Source of the DNA: Salegentibacter sediminis
GTDB lineage: Bacteria > Bacteroidota > Bacteroidia > Flavobacteriales > Flavobacteriaceae
Assembly (NCBI RefSeq): GCF_002078605.1
Contig: NZ_MSJR01000004.1
Location: forward strand, 62,001-126,000
Direction: 5' to 3'
Length of the DNA: 64,000 nt
Made by a program: the position numbers and the translations under genes. Numbering within the stretch: the stretch's first letter is position 1; each line of letters opens with the position of its first letter. Below the pieces are notes generated by a model that saw only the letters and a program-made list of their open reading frames with translations, made no database searches and was not told the origin of the DNA. Below are positions 8,454-16,918 of the stretch, one piece after another.

Positions 8454-9496
8454 GAAAATTTGAATTGAATAAGCTGGTAAGGCCAAATGTAGACGGGCTT
8501 AAGCCTTACTCTTCTGCCAGAGACGAATATAAATCGGTAGGAGAGGAGATGGTATTTCTGGATGCTAATGAAAATCCCTTTCCCAGTGATGTAAACCGTT
8601 ATCCCGATCCGCAACAACGCAATTTAAAGGCTGAATTAGGTAAAATAAAAGGCATTGCTGCAGAAAATATTTTGCTCGGAAACGGAAGTGATGAAGTGCT
8701 GGATTTGCTATTCAGAGCCTTTTGTGAACCGGGAATAGAAAATATTATCACCCTGCCACCCACTTACGGGATGTATTCGGTGTTGGCCGGGATCAATAAT
8801 ATTGAAAACAGGGAGGTTTTATTAAGCCGGGATTTTCAGCCACAAGTTCAGCAAATTCTGGAAATTGTTGATAAAAATACCAAAATGATCTTTTTGTGCT
8901 CCCCGAATAATCCAACGGGAAATTCATTTTCTGAAGAGAGTGTTACGGAAATTTTGAAAAATTTCGACGGACTCGTAGTAATCGATGAAGCCTATATAGA
9001 TTTTTCGGAAAAAGCATCCTGGTTGAAAAAACTAAAAAACTATCCGAATCTTGTGATCACCCAAACTCTTTCCAAAGCTTATGGCCTTGCGGGAATAAGA
9101 CTGGGAATTCTATATGCTTCCGTAGAAATTATCTCGATCCTGAATAGGATCAAGCCGCCTTACAACGTGAATCAATTAACGCAGGAAAGAGCCCTGGAGG
9201 AATTAAAAGACCGGGAAAAAGTGAACATGCAGGTAGCAGATATTTTGAAGGAAAGGGCCAAACTAAATAAAGCCCTGAAAGGAATTGAGCTTGTAAAAGA
9301 GATATACGATTCTGATGCTAATTTTATTCTGGTTAAAGTAGATGATGCTAATAGAAGATATGAGCAACTATTAGAGAAAGGGATTGTAGTTAGAAACCGG
9401 AGTTCTCAACCGCTTTGCGAGAATACCTTGAGATCGACGGTAGGGACAAAGAGTGAGAATGAGAAATTGTTGGAGGCTTTAAAAGCCATCCAATAA
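8450..9496 (+). CDS. hisC: histidinol-phosphate aminotransferase
   Basis: 348 residues, fold-type I PLP aminotransferase. Motifs are LDANENPFP near the N-terminus, LGNGSDEVLDLLFRAF, CSPNNPTGN, VIDEAYIDF and the PLP-binding lysine in TQTLSKAYGLAG (Lys209). It converts imidazole-acetol phosphate to histidinol phosphate. It overlaps hisD by 4 bases. A 158-base gap with REP-like hairpins separates it from hisB. Confidence 0.96.
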   Translation: MRKFELNKLVRPNVDGLKPYSSARDEYKSVGEEMVFLDANENPFPSDVNRYPDPQQRNLKAELGKIKGIAAENILLGNGSDEVLDLLFRAFCEPGIENIITLPPTYGMYSVLAGINNIENREVLLSRDFQPQVQQILEIVDKNTKMIFLCSPNNPTGNSFSEESVTEILKNFDGLVVIDEAYIDFSEKASWLKKLKNYPNLVITQTLSKAYGLAGIRLGILYASVEIISILNRIKPPYNVNQLTQERALEELKDREKVNMQVADILKERAKLNKALKGIELVKEIYDSDANFILVKVDDANRRYEQLLEKGIVVRNRSSQPLCENTLRSTVGTKSENEKLLEALKAIQ

Positions 9497-9504
9497 TTTC
9501 GAAA

Positions 9505-9642
9505 TGCTGAACTTGTTTCAGCAACTTTTGTATTATGCCATATTTTGGCATAAAGCCTGGAAATGGAATTTGATTAGAAAAATAAACCCTTCGTTAACGA
9601 CACTTGAAATTTAAACAAAAGGCCCTGAAACAAGTTCAGGGC
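9505..9642. repeat. REP/REPIN-like element between hisC and hisB
   Basis: Two related hairpins in inverted orientation: TGCTGAA-CTTGT-TTCAGCA (9505-9523) and GCCCTGAA-ACAAG-TTCAGGGC (9622-9642). Their 15-base cores (9507-9521 and 9625-9639) are exact reverse complements. Between them lies a third hairpin, TTATGCCA-TATTT-TGGCATAA (9533-9553). The arrangement is that of paired REP sequences. Confidence 0.65.
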
Positions 9643-9654
9643 ATAACTGAAGTT

Positions 9655-10794
9655 ATGAAAAAAGTATTATTTATAGACCGTGATGGCACCTTAGTGCTGG
9701 AGCCCGAAGATTACCAGGTAGATAAGCTGGAGAAACTGGAGTTTTATCCTGAGGCTTTTTATTATCTCTCCCGAATTGCCCGGGAGCTGGATTATGAATT
9801 GGTGATGGTAACCAACCAGGATGGGCTGGGCACCGATGTATATCCTGAAGCCAGTTTTTGGCCTATTCAGAATTTTATTCTGAAAAGCTTTAAAAATGAA
9901 GGCATTGAATTCAAGGATATTTTGATGGACCGCACTTTTCCCGAGGAAAACTCTCCTAACCGCAAGCCTAATACCGGTTTACTAAAAGGGAAATATCTCG
10001 ACAATCCTGAATATGATCTTGAGAATTCAGTGATGATTGGCGACCGGCTTACCGATATGGAGTTCGCCCTGAATTATGGCGGAAAGGGAATTTTTATCGA
10101 TACCCACGAAGATCTGGGCAGCGAGGAAATTCAGGAAAAAATGGAAAAAGTAGAGAAAGTAATTTCTTTAAAGACCTCCAGCTGGAAGGAAATCTATGAG
10201 TTTCTAAAGCTGGAATCCCGTACTGCAGAGATCTCAAGAAAGACCAATGAGACCGATATTTTTATCAAATTAAATCTGGATGGTACTGGGAAGTCTAAAA
10301 TTTCAACCGGATTGTCATTTTTCGATCATATGCTGGACCAGATCGCCCGGCACGGGCAAATGGATATGGAAATAGAGGTGAAAGGCGACCTGGAAGTGGA
10401 TGAGCACCATACCATTGAAGATACTGCGATTGCTTTGGGAGAAGTTTTCAGCAAGGCCCTGGGAAATAAACTGGGCATTGAGCGCTACGGTTTTTGTTTG
10501 CCTATGGATGATTGCCTGGCACAGGTGGCCATAGATTTTGGTGGCAGGAACTGGCTGGTGTGGGAAGCCGATTTTAAACGAGAGATGATAGGGAAAATGC
10601 CTACGGAGATGTTCTATCATTTCTTTAAATCTTTCACCGATGGTGCCAAAGCCAATTTGAATATTAAGGCTGAAGGCAACAACGAACACCATAAGATCGA
10701 AGCGATCTTTAAAGCCTTTGCGAAAGCCATTAAAATGGCTGTTAAACGCGATGCAGAGAAAATGATTTTACCCTCTACCAAGGGAATGCTATAA
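9655..10794 (+). CDS. hisB: bifunctional histidinol-phosphatase / imidazoleglycerol-phosphate dehydratase
   Basis: 379 residues from the ATG at 9655. An in-frame TTG at 9604 would start inside the REP-like element and adds nothing conserved. The N-terminal half is a HAD phosphatase (FIDRDGTL near residue 6, VTNQDGL, then [13 protein letters not shown]). The C-terminal half is imidazoleglycerol-phosphate dehydratase with the manganese-binding motifs [15 protein letters not shown] and [15 protein letters not shown]. The fusion supplies two steps of the pathway, so no separate hisN-type phosphatase is needed. Confidence 0.96.
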   Translation: MKKVLFIDRDGTLVLEPEDYQVDKLEKLEFYPEAFYYLSRIARELDYELVMVTNQDGLGTDVYPEASFWPIQNFILKSFKNEGIEFKDILMDRTFPEENSPNRKPNTGLLKGKYLDNPEYDLENSVMIGDRLTDMEFALNYGGKGIFIDTHEDLGSEEIQEKMEKVEKVISLKTSSWKEIYEFLKLESRTAEISRKTNETDIFIKLNLDGTGKSKISTGLSFFDHMLDQIARHGQMDMEIEVKGDLEVDEHHTIEDTAIALGEVFSKALGNKLGIERYGFCLPMDDCLAQVAIDFGGRNWLVWEADFKREMIGKMPTEMFYHFFKSFTDGAKANLNIKAEGNNEHHKIEAIFKAFAKAIKMAVKRDAEKMILPSTKGML

Positions 10795-10809
10795 TAGAAG
10801 ATAGAGGTG

Positions 10810-10835
10810 AGTATTGAGATCTTTAGCTCAATACT
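10810..10835. repeat. hairpin between hisB and hisH
   Basis: AGTATTGAG (10810-10818) and CTCAATACT (10827-10835) form a perfect 9-bp stem with an 8-base loop, without a T-run. It could influence mRNA stability within the operon. Confidence 0.45.
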
Positions 10836-10854
10836 AACTACTCAACACTAAAAA

Positions 10855-11451
10855 ATGAAAATAGTAATAATAGACTACGGAGCCGGGAATATTCAGAGTA
10901 TCAAATTTGCGATAAAGCGCCTGGGTTTTGATGCAGTGTTAAGCAGCGATGCCCAAGAGATCAAAGCTGCCGACAGGGTGATCTTCCCGGGAGTTGGAGA
11001 AGCAGGCAGCGCGATGAAAATGCTGAAAAGCACCGGCCTGGATAAAGTGATTCCTGAATTGAAGCAACCGGTCCTGGGGATTTGCCTGGGAATGCAGCTA
11101 ATGTGCAGGCATTCGGAAGAAGGAGACACCGAAGGTTTGGGTATTTTCCATGCCGATGTGGTTAAATTCAAAACCCAACTCAAAGTACCCCAGATTGGCT
11201 GGAATAGGATCTTTAATTTGAAATCTGAACTTTTCGAGGGAATTAAGGAGCAGGAATTCGTGTACCTGGTGCACAGCTATTATGTTCCTGAATGTGCGGA
11301 AACCATCGCTTCCACGGAATACGGAGTGGAATACACTACGGCGATTCAAAAAGACAATTTCTACGGTGTACAATTTCACCCGGAGAAAAGCAGCGATGCC
11401 GGGGAGAAAATTTTAGAGAATTTTTTGAGTTCCCCCAGCCTCCTGAAATAA
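10855..11451 (+). CDS. hisH: imidazole glycerol phosphate synthase, glutaminase subunit
   Basis: 198 residues, class I glutamine amidotransferase. The nucleophile is Cys77 in LGICLGMQ, and the remaining triad members are His175 and Glu177 in GVQFHPEKS. The N-terminal IVIIDYGAGNIQS is typical of HisH. It feeds ammonia to HisF to make imidazole glycerol phosphate and AICAR. hisF lies two genes downstream with hisA between. Confidence 0.97.
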   Translation: MKIVIIDYGAGNIQSIKFAIKRLGFDAVLSSDAQEIKAADRVIFPGVGEAGSAMKMLKSTGLDKVIPELKQPVLGICLGMQLMCRHSEEGDTEGLGIFHADVVKFKTQLKVPQIGWNRIFNLKSELFEGIKEQEFVYLVHSYYVPECAETIASTEYGVEYTTAIQKDNFYGVQFHPEKSSDAGEKILENFLSSPSLLK

Positions 11452-11499
11452 AATCGGGACAGGCGACAAAGGGGGAGTAACAGGAGCTTGAAAATACTG

Positions 11500-11592
11500 C
11501 GTCATTGCGAGGGAGGCACGACAGAAGCAATCTTTTTAACTGGAAAACTTCTATCAAAAGATTCCCGCGCTTCTTTGTCGCTCGTAATGACG
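11500..11592. repeat. CGTCATTGCGAG-type dispersed repeat, inverted pair
   Basis: CGTCATTGCGAG at 11500-11511, continuing to GAAGCAATCTTTTT, is mirrored by an imperfect reverse complement that ends with CTCGTAATGACG at 11592. The two arms enclose about 20 bases and make a long imperfect stem in the 229-base hisH-hisA spacer. Sequences of this type are scattered through intergenic regions of many bacteria. I see no ORF inside. Confidence 0.65.
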
Positions 11593-11680
11593 TTGAGAAA
11601 CAAGAATTAAGAAAAAGCAAAATATCTGTGCATTCGTGACATAAGAATAAATAATTTAACCTCTAATTTCTAACTTCAAA

Positions 11681-12427
11681 ATGAGAATCATACCGGCAAT
11701 AGATATCATCGAAGGAAAGTGTGTAAGGCTTTCCAAAGGCGATTATAATACTAAGAAGATCTATAATGAAAACCCGTTGGAAGTGGCCAAAAGCTTCGAA
11801 GATCACGGGATTCAGAATCTGCACTTGGTAGATCTTGATGGTGCCAGGTCTAAACATATTGTAAATCATAAAATCCTGGAGCAGATCGCTTCCAAAACAG
11901 CTCTAAAGATCGACTTTGGGGGTGGACTTAAAACCGATGAAGACCTGCGTATCGCTTTTGAAAGCGGGGCCAATCAGATAACCGGAGGAAGTATAGCCGT
12001 TAAAGATCCGGAAACCTTTAAAAGTTGGATCGAAAAATTTGGTTCAGAAAAGATCATACTGGGCGCCGATGCCAATAATGAAAAAATCGCTGTGAGCGGT
12101 TGGCAGGAAGAATCAAAACTGGAATTGATTCCCTTTATCCAGGAGTATCAGAAAGAAGGCGTACAATACGTGATCTGTACCGATATTTCGAAAGATGGGA
12201 TGCTGAAAGGACCTGCTTTTGAGCTTTATAAAAGGATCCTGGAAGAAACTTCATCAGAAGATAAAAAACTAAAATTAATCGCTTCCGGAGGAATTTCAGA
12301 ATTCGGGGAATTGCCAAAGCTTGCAGAATTGGGTTGTGAAGGGACCATCATTGGAAAAGCTATTTATGAAGGGCGCATCCAGCTTAAACAACTTGAAAAA
12401 TTCATTTTGCAAAAAGATAACTTTTAA
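11681..12427 (+). CDS. hisA: 1-(5-phosphoribosyl)-5-[(5-phosphoribosylamino)methylideneamino]imidazole-4-carboxamide isomerase
   Basis: 248 residues, beta/alpha-barrel. The N-terminal [21 protein letters not shown] contains the catalytic Asp, the phosphate loop is [14 protein letters not shown], and the second half has [11 protein letters not shown] with the second catalytic Asp, then [10 protein letters not shown]. HisA catalyses an Amadori rearrangement upstream of HisF. It is a clear homologue of the neighbouring HisF, with which it shares the duplicated half-barrel. Confidence 0.96.
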   Translation: MRIIPAIDIIEGKCVRLSKGDYNTKKIYNENPLEVAKSFEDHGIQNLHLVDLDGARSKHIVNHKILEQIASKTALKIDFGGGLKTDEDLRIAFESGANQITGGSIAVKDPETFKSWIEKFGSEKIILGADANNEKIAVSGWQEESKLELIPFIQEYQKEGVQYVICTDISKDGMLKGPAFELYKRILEETSSEDKKLKLIASGGISEFGELPKLAELGCEGTIIGKAIYEGRIQLKQLEKFILQKDNF

Positions 12428-12457
12428 CTTCTAATTTCGTACCTCTAACTTCAAATT

Positions 12458-13213
12458 ATGCTTACAAAACGAATCATACCCTGTCTGGACATCAAAGACG
12501 GAAGAACCGTTAAAGGAATAAATTTCGTCGATCTCCGGGATGCAGGAGACCCTGTGGAGCTGGCTGAGATTTATGCCAAATCTGGGGCCGATGAGCTGGT
12601 TTTCCTGGATATTACAGCAACCGAGCAGAAAAGGAAAACCCTGGCCGAGATGGTTAGAAGCGTGGCCGAAAAAGTGAATATTCCTTTTACCGTGGGTGGC
12701 GGGATTTCCTCTATAGAAGATGTGGATATTTTGCTTAAAAACGGTGCCGATAAGGTTTCGGTGAATTCCTCGGCTGTGAAAAGGCCCGAGCTTATCAATG
12801 AGCTTTCAGCAAAATTTGGGAGTCAGTGTATCACCGTGGCTATAGATGCCAAGCAGGTTAACGGAGAATGGCTGGTGCATTTAGTTGGCGGGAAAGTACC
12901 TACCGACATCAATCTTTTCCAATGGGCAAAAGAGGTGGAGGAGCGTGGTGCGGGGGAAATACTTTTCACCTCGATGAACAACGACGGTACCAAAGCCGGC
13001 TTTGCCAATGAAGCCCTGGCGGTCCTATCTTCAGAATTAAAAATTCCAATTATCGCTTCGGGAGGGGCAGGGAAAATACAGCACTTTACCGATGTGTTTT
13101 TAAAAGGAAAAGCCGATGCCGCCCTTGCTGCCAGTGTTTTTCATTTTAAAGAGATTGAAATTAAAGACCTTAAAGAGGAATTGAGGCGAAACGGGGTGGA
13201 AGTTAGGTTGTGA
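12458..13213 (+). CDS. hisF: imidazole glycerol phosphate synthase, cyclase subunit
   Basis: 251 residues, beta/alpha-barrel. Diagnostic segments are [16 protein letters not shown] with the catalytic Asp, [39 protein letters not shown] (second catalytic Asp in NNDGT) and [14 protein letters not shown]. It forms a heterodimer with HisH. Spacing to hisIE is 35 bases. Confidence 0.97.
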   Translation: MLTKRIIPCLDIKDGRTVKGINFVDLRDAGDPVELAEIYAKSGADELVFLDITATEQKRKTLAEMVRSVAEKVNIPFTVGGGISSIEDVDILLKNGADKVSVNSSAVKRPELINELSAKFGSQCITVAIDAKQVNGEWLVHLVGGKVPTDINLFQWAKEVEERGAGEILFTSMNNDGTKAGFANEALAVLSSELKIPIIASGGAGKIQHFTDVFLKGKADAALAASVFHFKEIEIKDLKEELRRNGVEVRL

Positions 13214-13248
13214 TTAGAATTAAAAATATACATTAAAGATCAAAAAAG

Positions 13249-13869
13249 ATGAACATAGATTTCGATAAAAATAACGATGGACTCGTTCCCGCGATCATTC
13301 AGGATGTGAATACTAAGAATGTGCTGATGCTGGGATATATGAACGAGGAGGCTTTTTTAAAAACCAACGAGACCAAAAAAGTAACCTTTTTTAGCCGGAC
13401 TAAAAACAGGCTTTGGACCAAAGGTGAGGAGAGTGGAAATTTCCTGAACCTGGTCGATATAAAAAACGACTGCGATAATGATACTTTGCTGGTTTCCGTA
13501 ATTCCGCAGGGCCCTACCTGCCATAAGGGAACCGATACCTGTTGGGCAGAGAAAAATGAACCTAATTTCGGGTTTTTATCGAATCTGGAGGGAGTTATCG
13601 AAAAGCGCAAAAGAATGAGCGAGGTAAAACCCGAACTCAGGACAGATAAAAAGAGTTACGTGGTTTCCCTTTTTGATGAGGGAATCAATAAAATAGCCCA
13701 AAAAGTAGGGGAAGAGGCCGTGGAAACAGTGATTGAAGCAAAAGACGATAATGAGGAGCTCTTTTTAAATGAAAGCGCCGATCTATTATTTCATTACTTA
13801 ATCCTGTTGCAGGCAAAAGGATTTACACTAAAAGACATCTCAAAAGTGCTGGAAGAAAGACATCGCTAA
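13249..13869 (+). CDS. hisIE: bifunctional phosphoribosyl-AMP cyclohydrolase / phosphoribosyl-ATP pyrophosphatase
   Basis: 206 residues. The N-terminal half is HisI (VLMLGYMNEEAF, FSRTKNRLWTKGEESGN and the metal-binding CDNDTLLVSVIPQGPTCH). The C-terminal half is HisE (SYVVSLFDEGINKIAQKVGEEAVET, then a helix with NESADLLFHYLILL). It performs steps 2 and 3 of the pathway and closes an apparently complete his operon. Its stop codon overlaps the stop of the convergent pirin gene (13866-13869). Confidence 0.97.
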   Translation: MNIDFDKNNDGLVPAIIQDVNTKNVLMLGYMNEEAFLKTNETKKVTFFSRTKNRLWTKGEESGNFLNLVDIKNDCDNDTLLVSVIPQGPTCHKGTDTCWAEKNEPNFGFLSNLEGVIEKRKRMSEVKPELRTDKKSYVVSLFDEGINKIAQKVGEEAVETVIEAKDDNEELFLNESADLLFHYLILLQAKGFTLKDISKVLEERHR

Positions 13870-14714
13870 TCCTTCCAGCTTCCAAATTTTCCCGACTGGT
13901 AATCGGCATAAGCCTGATTGATCTCTTCCATAGTATTCATCACAAAAGGGCCACGGGCAACTACCGGTTCATCGAAAGGCTTGGCGTGGCCAAAAAGCAA
14001 GGTAGAGTCTTCTATAGCCTCAATTTGAAGTTCTGGAGAATCATTTCCGAAATCTACCAGGTGTAATTTCATGGCCTGTTTCCCATTTACCTGGAGTTCC
14101 CCTTTGATCACATAGCATAAGATATTGTGGTTCTCGGGTACCTGGAGCTTTAGTTTAGCTCCTTTTTCTATAAAAAGCAGGGCCAGGTTTATACCGGTTT
14201 CGGGCTGGAAAGCGCCCTTAGTCCCTTCAAATTCCCCGGAAACCACCTGGGCTTTTCCGCCTTCGAATTCTGCTACGGGAATTTCAATATTTTGCAGGCC
14301 TTTATACCAGGGCTTGCCCATTTTAAGTTTGGCAGGTAGGTTCACCCAAAGCTGCAGAATTTCAAGCGGGCCACCTTTTTCTTTAAATTTTTCAGAAGAA
14401 ACCTCGGCGTGTATGAGTCCGCTGCCGGCGGTCATCCATTGTACTCCTCCTGCACCGATCACACTTTCATTTCCGCTGGAATCTTTATGGGAAATATCTC
14501 CATCTAAAATAAAGGTCACCGTTTCCATTCCACGGTGCGGGTGCGGCCCAAAAGGAAGTCCCTTATTGTTGGGTTTATAAGTTTGCGGGCCGTGATGATT
14601 GAGAAAGATGAAAGGATCTATCATATCTATACTGCCTGTAGGCATTGGCGAATAAGTGATTAGGTCACCAATAGGACGGTATTCTGCCTTTACGATCTTT
14701 CTGATACTTCTCAT
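13866..14714 (-). CDS. pirin family protein
   Basis: 282 residues, bicupin. The N-terminal cupin carries the metal-binding motif GPHPHRGMETVTF and the partner GSGLIHAE. The C-terminal cupin contains NLALLFIEKGAKL and LCYVIKGELQVNGK. Some pirins have quercetinase-like activity and others regulate transcription; the substrate cannot be read from sequence. It converges on hisIE, with which it shares stop-codon bases, and sits 4 bases downstream of the NYN gene, so the two are likely co-transcribed. Confidence 0.92.
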   Translation of the reverse strand: MRSIRKIVKAEYRPIGDLITYSPMPTGSIDMIDPFIFLNHHGPQTYKPNNKGLPFGPHPHRGMETVTFILDGDISHKDSSGNESVIGAGGVQWMTAGSGLIHAEVSSEKFKEKGGPLEILQLWVNLPAKLKMGKPWYKGLQNIEIPVAEFEGGKAQVVSGEFEGTKGAFQPETGINLALLFIEKGAKLKLQVPENHNILCYVIKGELQVNGKQAMKLHLVDFGNDSPELQIEAIEDSTLLFGHAKPFDEPVVARGPFVMNTMEEINQAYADYQSGKFGSWKD

Positions 14715-14718
14715 ATTA

Positions 14719-15462
14719 TTATTTATTGCGCACGTAGATAAGTTTGAACCGGCTGTTCTGGCCTGAACGCGACTCTACTTCAAATTTCGGTACCGAGCTA
14801 ATAAGCGGAGTAAGTTTTTCGTAACCATAATTACGGGAATCGAAGTTGGGTTGCTTTTTCTGAAGCAAACTTCCAACATCCCCAAGAAAAGCCCAGCCAT
14901 CTTCATCGGCCACATCAGAAATAGTCGATGAAATAAGTTTAATCACTTTCGGGGTTATCTTGTCTACGCTTTTCTTCTGACGTTTTCTGCCGCCTTTCCC
15001 CGAATCTCCGGTGTCTTTTTCATCTGGTTCACTATCTTTAAGAATCTCCAGGTAGATAAACCTGTCACAGGCCACAATGAAAGGATCCGGAGTTTTCTTT
15101 TCACCAATTCCGTACACCTTCATTCCGGCTTCCCGCAAGCGGGTGGCAAGTTTGGTGAAGTCGCTATCGCTGGAAACCAGGCAGAAGCCGTCTACCTTGC
15201 TGGAATAAAGAATATCCATCGCGTCGATAATCATCGCCGAGTCGGTGGCATTTTTCCCCTGGGTATAGGCATATTGCTGGATAGGGTTTATCGCATTTTC
15301 CAGGAGGACTCCTTTCCATTTTGCTAGGTGTGGTTTGGTCCAGTCACCGTAAATTCGTTTTATGGTAGGATTGCCGTATTTGGCGATCTCTTCCATCATT
15401 TCTTTGATATATGCAGAGGGGATATTGTCCCCGTCAATTAATACTGCAAGATTGTGATCCAT
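14719..15462 (-). CDS. NYN domain protein with C-terminal OST-HTH/LOTUS domain
   Basis: 247 residues. The N-terminal NYN (PIN-like) nuclease domain has acidic motifs LIDGDNIP, ATDSAMIIDAMD and LVSSDSDFTKLA, which supply the metal-binding Asp residues of this RNase superfamily. A charged, Lys/Gly-rich linker (residues about 155-170) leads to a LOTUS domain (DEDGWAFLGDVGSLLQKKQPN), a winged-helix RNA-binding fold. The family is thought to process or degrade RNA. Pirin follows after 4 bases. Confidence 0.85.
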   Translation of the reverse strand: MDHNLAVLIDGDNIPSAYIKEMMEEIAKYGNPTIKRIYGDWTKPHLAKWKGVLLENAINPIQQYAYTQGKNATDSAMIIDAMDILYSSKVDGFCLVSSDSDFTKLATRLREAGMKVYGIGEKKTPDPFIVACDRFIYLEILKDSEPDEKDTGDSGKGGRKRQKKSVDKITPKVIKLISSTISDVADEDGWAFLGDVGSLLQKKQPNFDSRNYGYEKLTPLISSVPKFEVESRSGQNSRFKLIYVRNK

Positions 15463-15491
15463 ATTTAATTTTGAAATTATTTATAAAGGTA

Positions 15492-15532
15492 CAAAAAAAG
15501 GCCGCCCCGGGACCATGGAGGTTCAGGGCGGC
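15492..15532 (-). terminator. terminator of the baeRF gene
   Basis: On the minus strand GCCGCCC (15532-15526) pairs with GGGCGGC (15507-15501), followed by a T-run (15499-15493). It lies directly after the eRF1-like gene and before the NYN gene. Confidence 0.85.
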
Positions 15533-15553
15533 AATGAAAAAAGGTTTTAACTT

Positions 15554-16705
15554 TTAGCTATAACGATAAATAGCATTCATTTTAGAACTATTTTCCGGCA
15601 TCTGTTCTTCATCCACAAGGAATACATTTCCGCCCTGTTTAAGCACATTTCTTGCCGCCCAGTTCATCAGCGAGAAATTCCCATTGCGCTGAGCTTCCTG
15701 AATATCAACTTTCATATTATCTTCATTATAGGTACCCCAGATATCAGAATCTCTATCGAGAAACAAAGTATCTACTTTACCCTGATGAATGGCGGGTAGA
15801 ATGTCGTGGATGCTTACTGCAGTTTTTCCATTCTGGTCCTGGAACTGGGTTAACTTGTCAAGCTTTTGTTTTTCAAAAAGCGGCTCTATGGTTTCCCAGG
15901 CTCGTTGGTGCAAGCCTAACATATCGGTGTCTTTTGGATTACCGGTAACTGCCTCGGGATACAAATTAGTATAGGTATTGGCTTCTTTATAAATAGGGAA
16001 AAGGTAATCCTGGCAGGCAACCAGTAAGGGGAGCTTTTCTTCCTGCAACAGGGAATGTAATCCCTGGTCTATCGCTCTAAAAAACCTGAAGATTTCATTT
16101 TTCCGTTCCCGGTCGGCTCCTGCGTGGCCGTGCATAGCCTGTTGTCCCATTGAACTGGCTCCACTTTTTTGCTGAAGGGTCTTTTCTTCATAATCATAGC
16201 CCACAGTGTCTTCCAGTCTTGAAGGGGTGAGATCATCTATTTTTACCGGAGCGATTCCGTACTTGGAAGCTTCAAAAAACTCTACGGCTTCTACCTGTAG
16301 CGATAGCAGGTAAAACCTTCCATCTCCCGAGAATAAGGGCACTAATGGTTTTACGTAGAATTCATTGTTTATATAATAGTGAGAATCAAATTTTAAAGGA
16401 AGGCTATACTTCCTGAAAAAGCCTTCTGCGATATAGATGGCCAATCCATCAGACTGGTGGCGCCAGAACCCCTTGTCGCTTAATAATTTTTGAATGGGCT
16501 CGTCGAGCTTTTCAATTTTATCTTTGGAAACCTCTTTTTTTTCAAGATCAATTTTAATTTCTTTCCACAGAGATTTCAAGTGGGTTTTGCTTTTCTCCTC
16601 CAGCACATCCTTACCTGCACGCTGGGTAGGAATAAAGATAGAAACACTTACCTCATCATTAAATCCTGCTAATTCCTGAAATTCTTTTTCGCTTATTAAT
16701 GACAT
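15554..16705 (-). CDS. bacterial eRF1-like (baeRF) family protein
   Basis: 383 residues from the ATG at 16705. A start at 16807 is open but adds an unconserved 34 residues. No signal peptide. The C-terminal third (LPLLVACQDYLFPIYKEA, VSIHDILPAIHQGKVDTLFLDRD, then GGNVFLVDEEQMP) matches the arrangement of bacterial proteins with an archaeo-eukaryotic release-factor fold, whose role is proposed to be in ribosome rescue or translation quality control. No GGQ motif is visible, though a GASSMGQQAMHGHAG loop lies in the middle domain. The gene stands alone with its own terminator. Confidence 0.65.
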   Translation of the reverse strand: MSLISEKEFQELAGFNDEVSVSIFIPTQRAGKDVLEEKSKTHLKSLWKEIKIDLEKKEVSKDKIEKLDEPIQKLLSDKGFWRHQSDGLAIYIAEGFFRKYSLPLKFDSHYYINNEFYVKPLVPLFSGDGRFYLLSLQVEAVEFFEASKYGIAPVKIDDLTPSRLEDTVGYDYEEKTLQQKSGASSMGQQAMHGHAGADRERKNEIFRFFRAIDQGLHSLLQEEKLPLLVACQDYLFPIYKEANTYTNLYPEAVTGNPKDTDMLGLHQRAWETIEPLFEKQKLDKLTQFQDQNGKTAVSIHDILPAIHQGKVDTLFLDRDSDIWGTYNEDNMKVDIQEAQRNGNFSLMNWAARNVLKQGGNVFLVDEEQMPENSSKMNAIYRYS

Positions 16706-16918
16706 AATTTCATTTTTTTGGTTAAAAATCCTGAGGAAATACCCGTGGTTTCCTCTCAGGATTTTATAATTAAAACTTAATGATAAGATAAGCCGATTTG
16801 CGCTCAATTCAAAGGTTTTATACCCCGGGCAGTGCTAAATTTTTCTTAAGAATAGCTTAGCGGGAGCATTTAATAAAATTTTTAAAAAAAGAATAAGGGG
16901 GACGGGCCGTGATGAAAT

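Noticed and set aside
16706-16807. Longer start of the eRF1-like gene at 16807
   Set aside because: The extra 34 residues look like translated leader, and the ATG at 16705 begins the conserved part.
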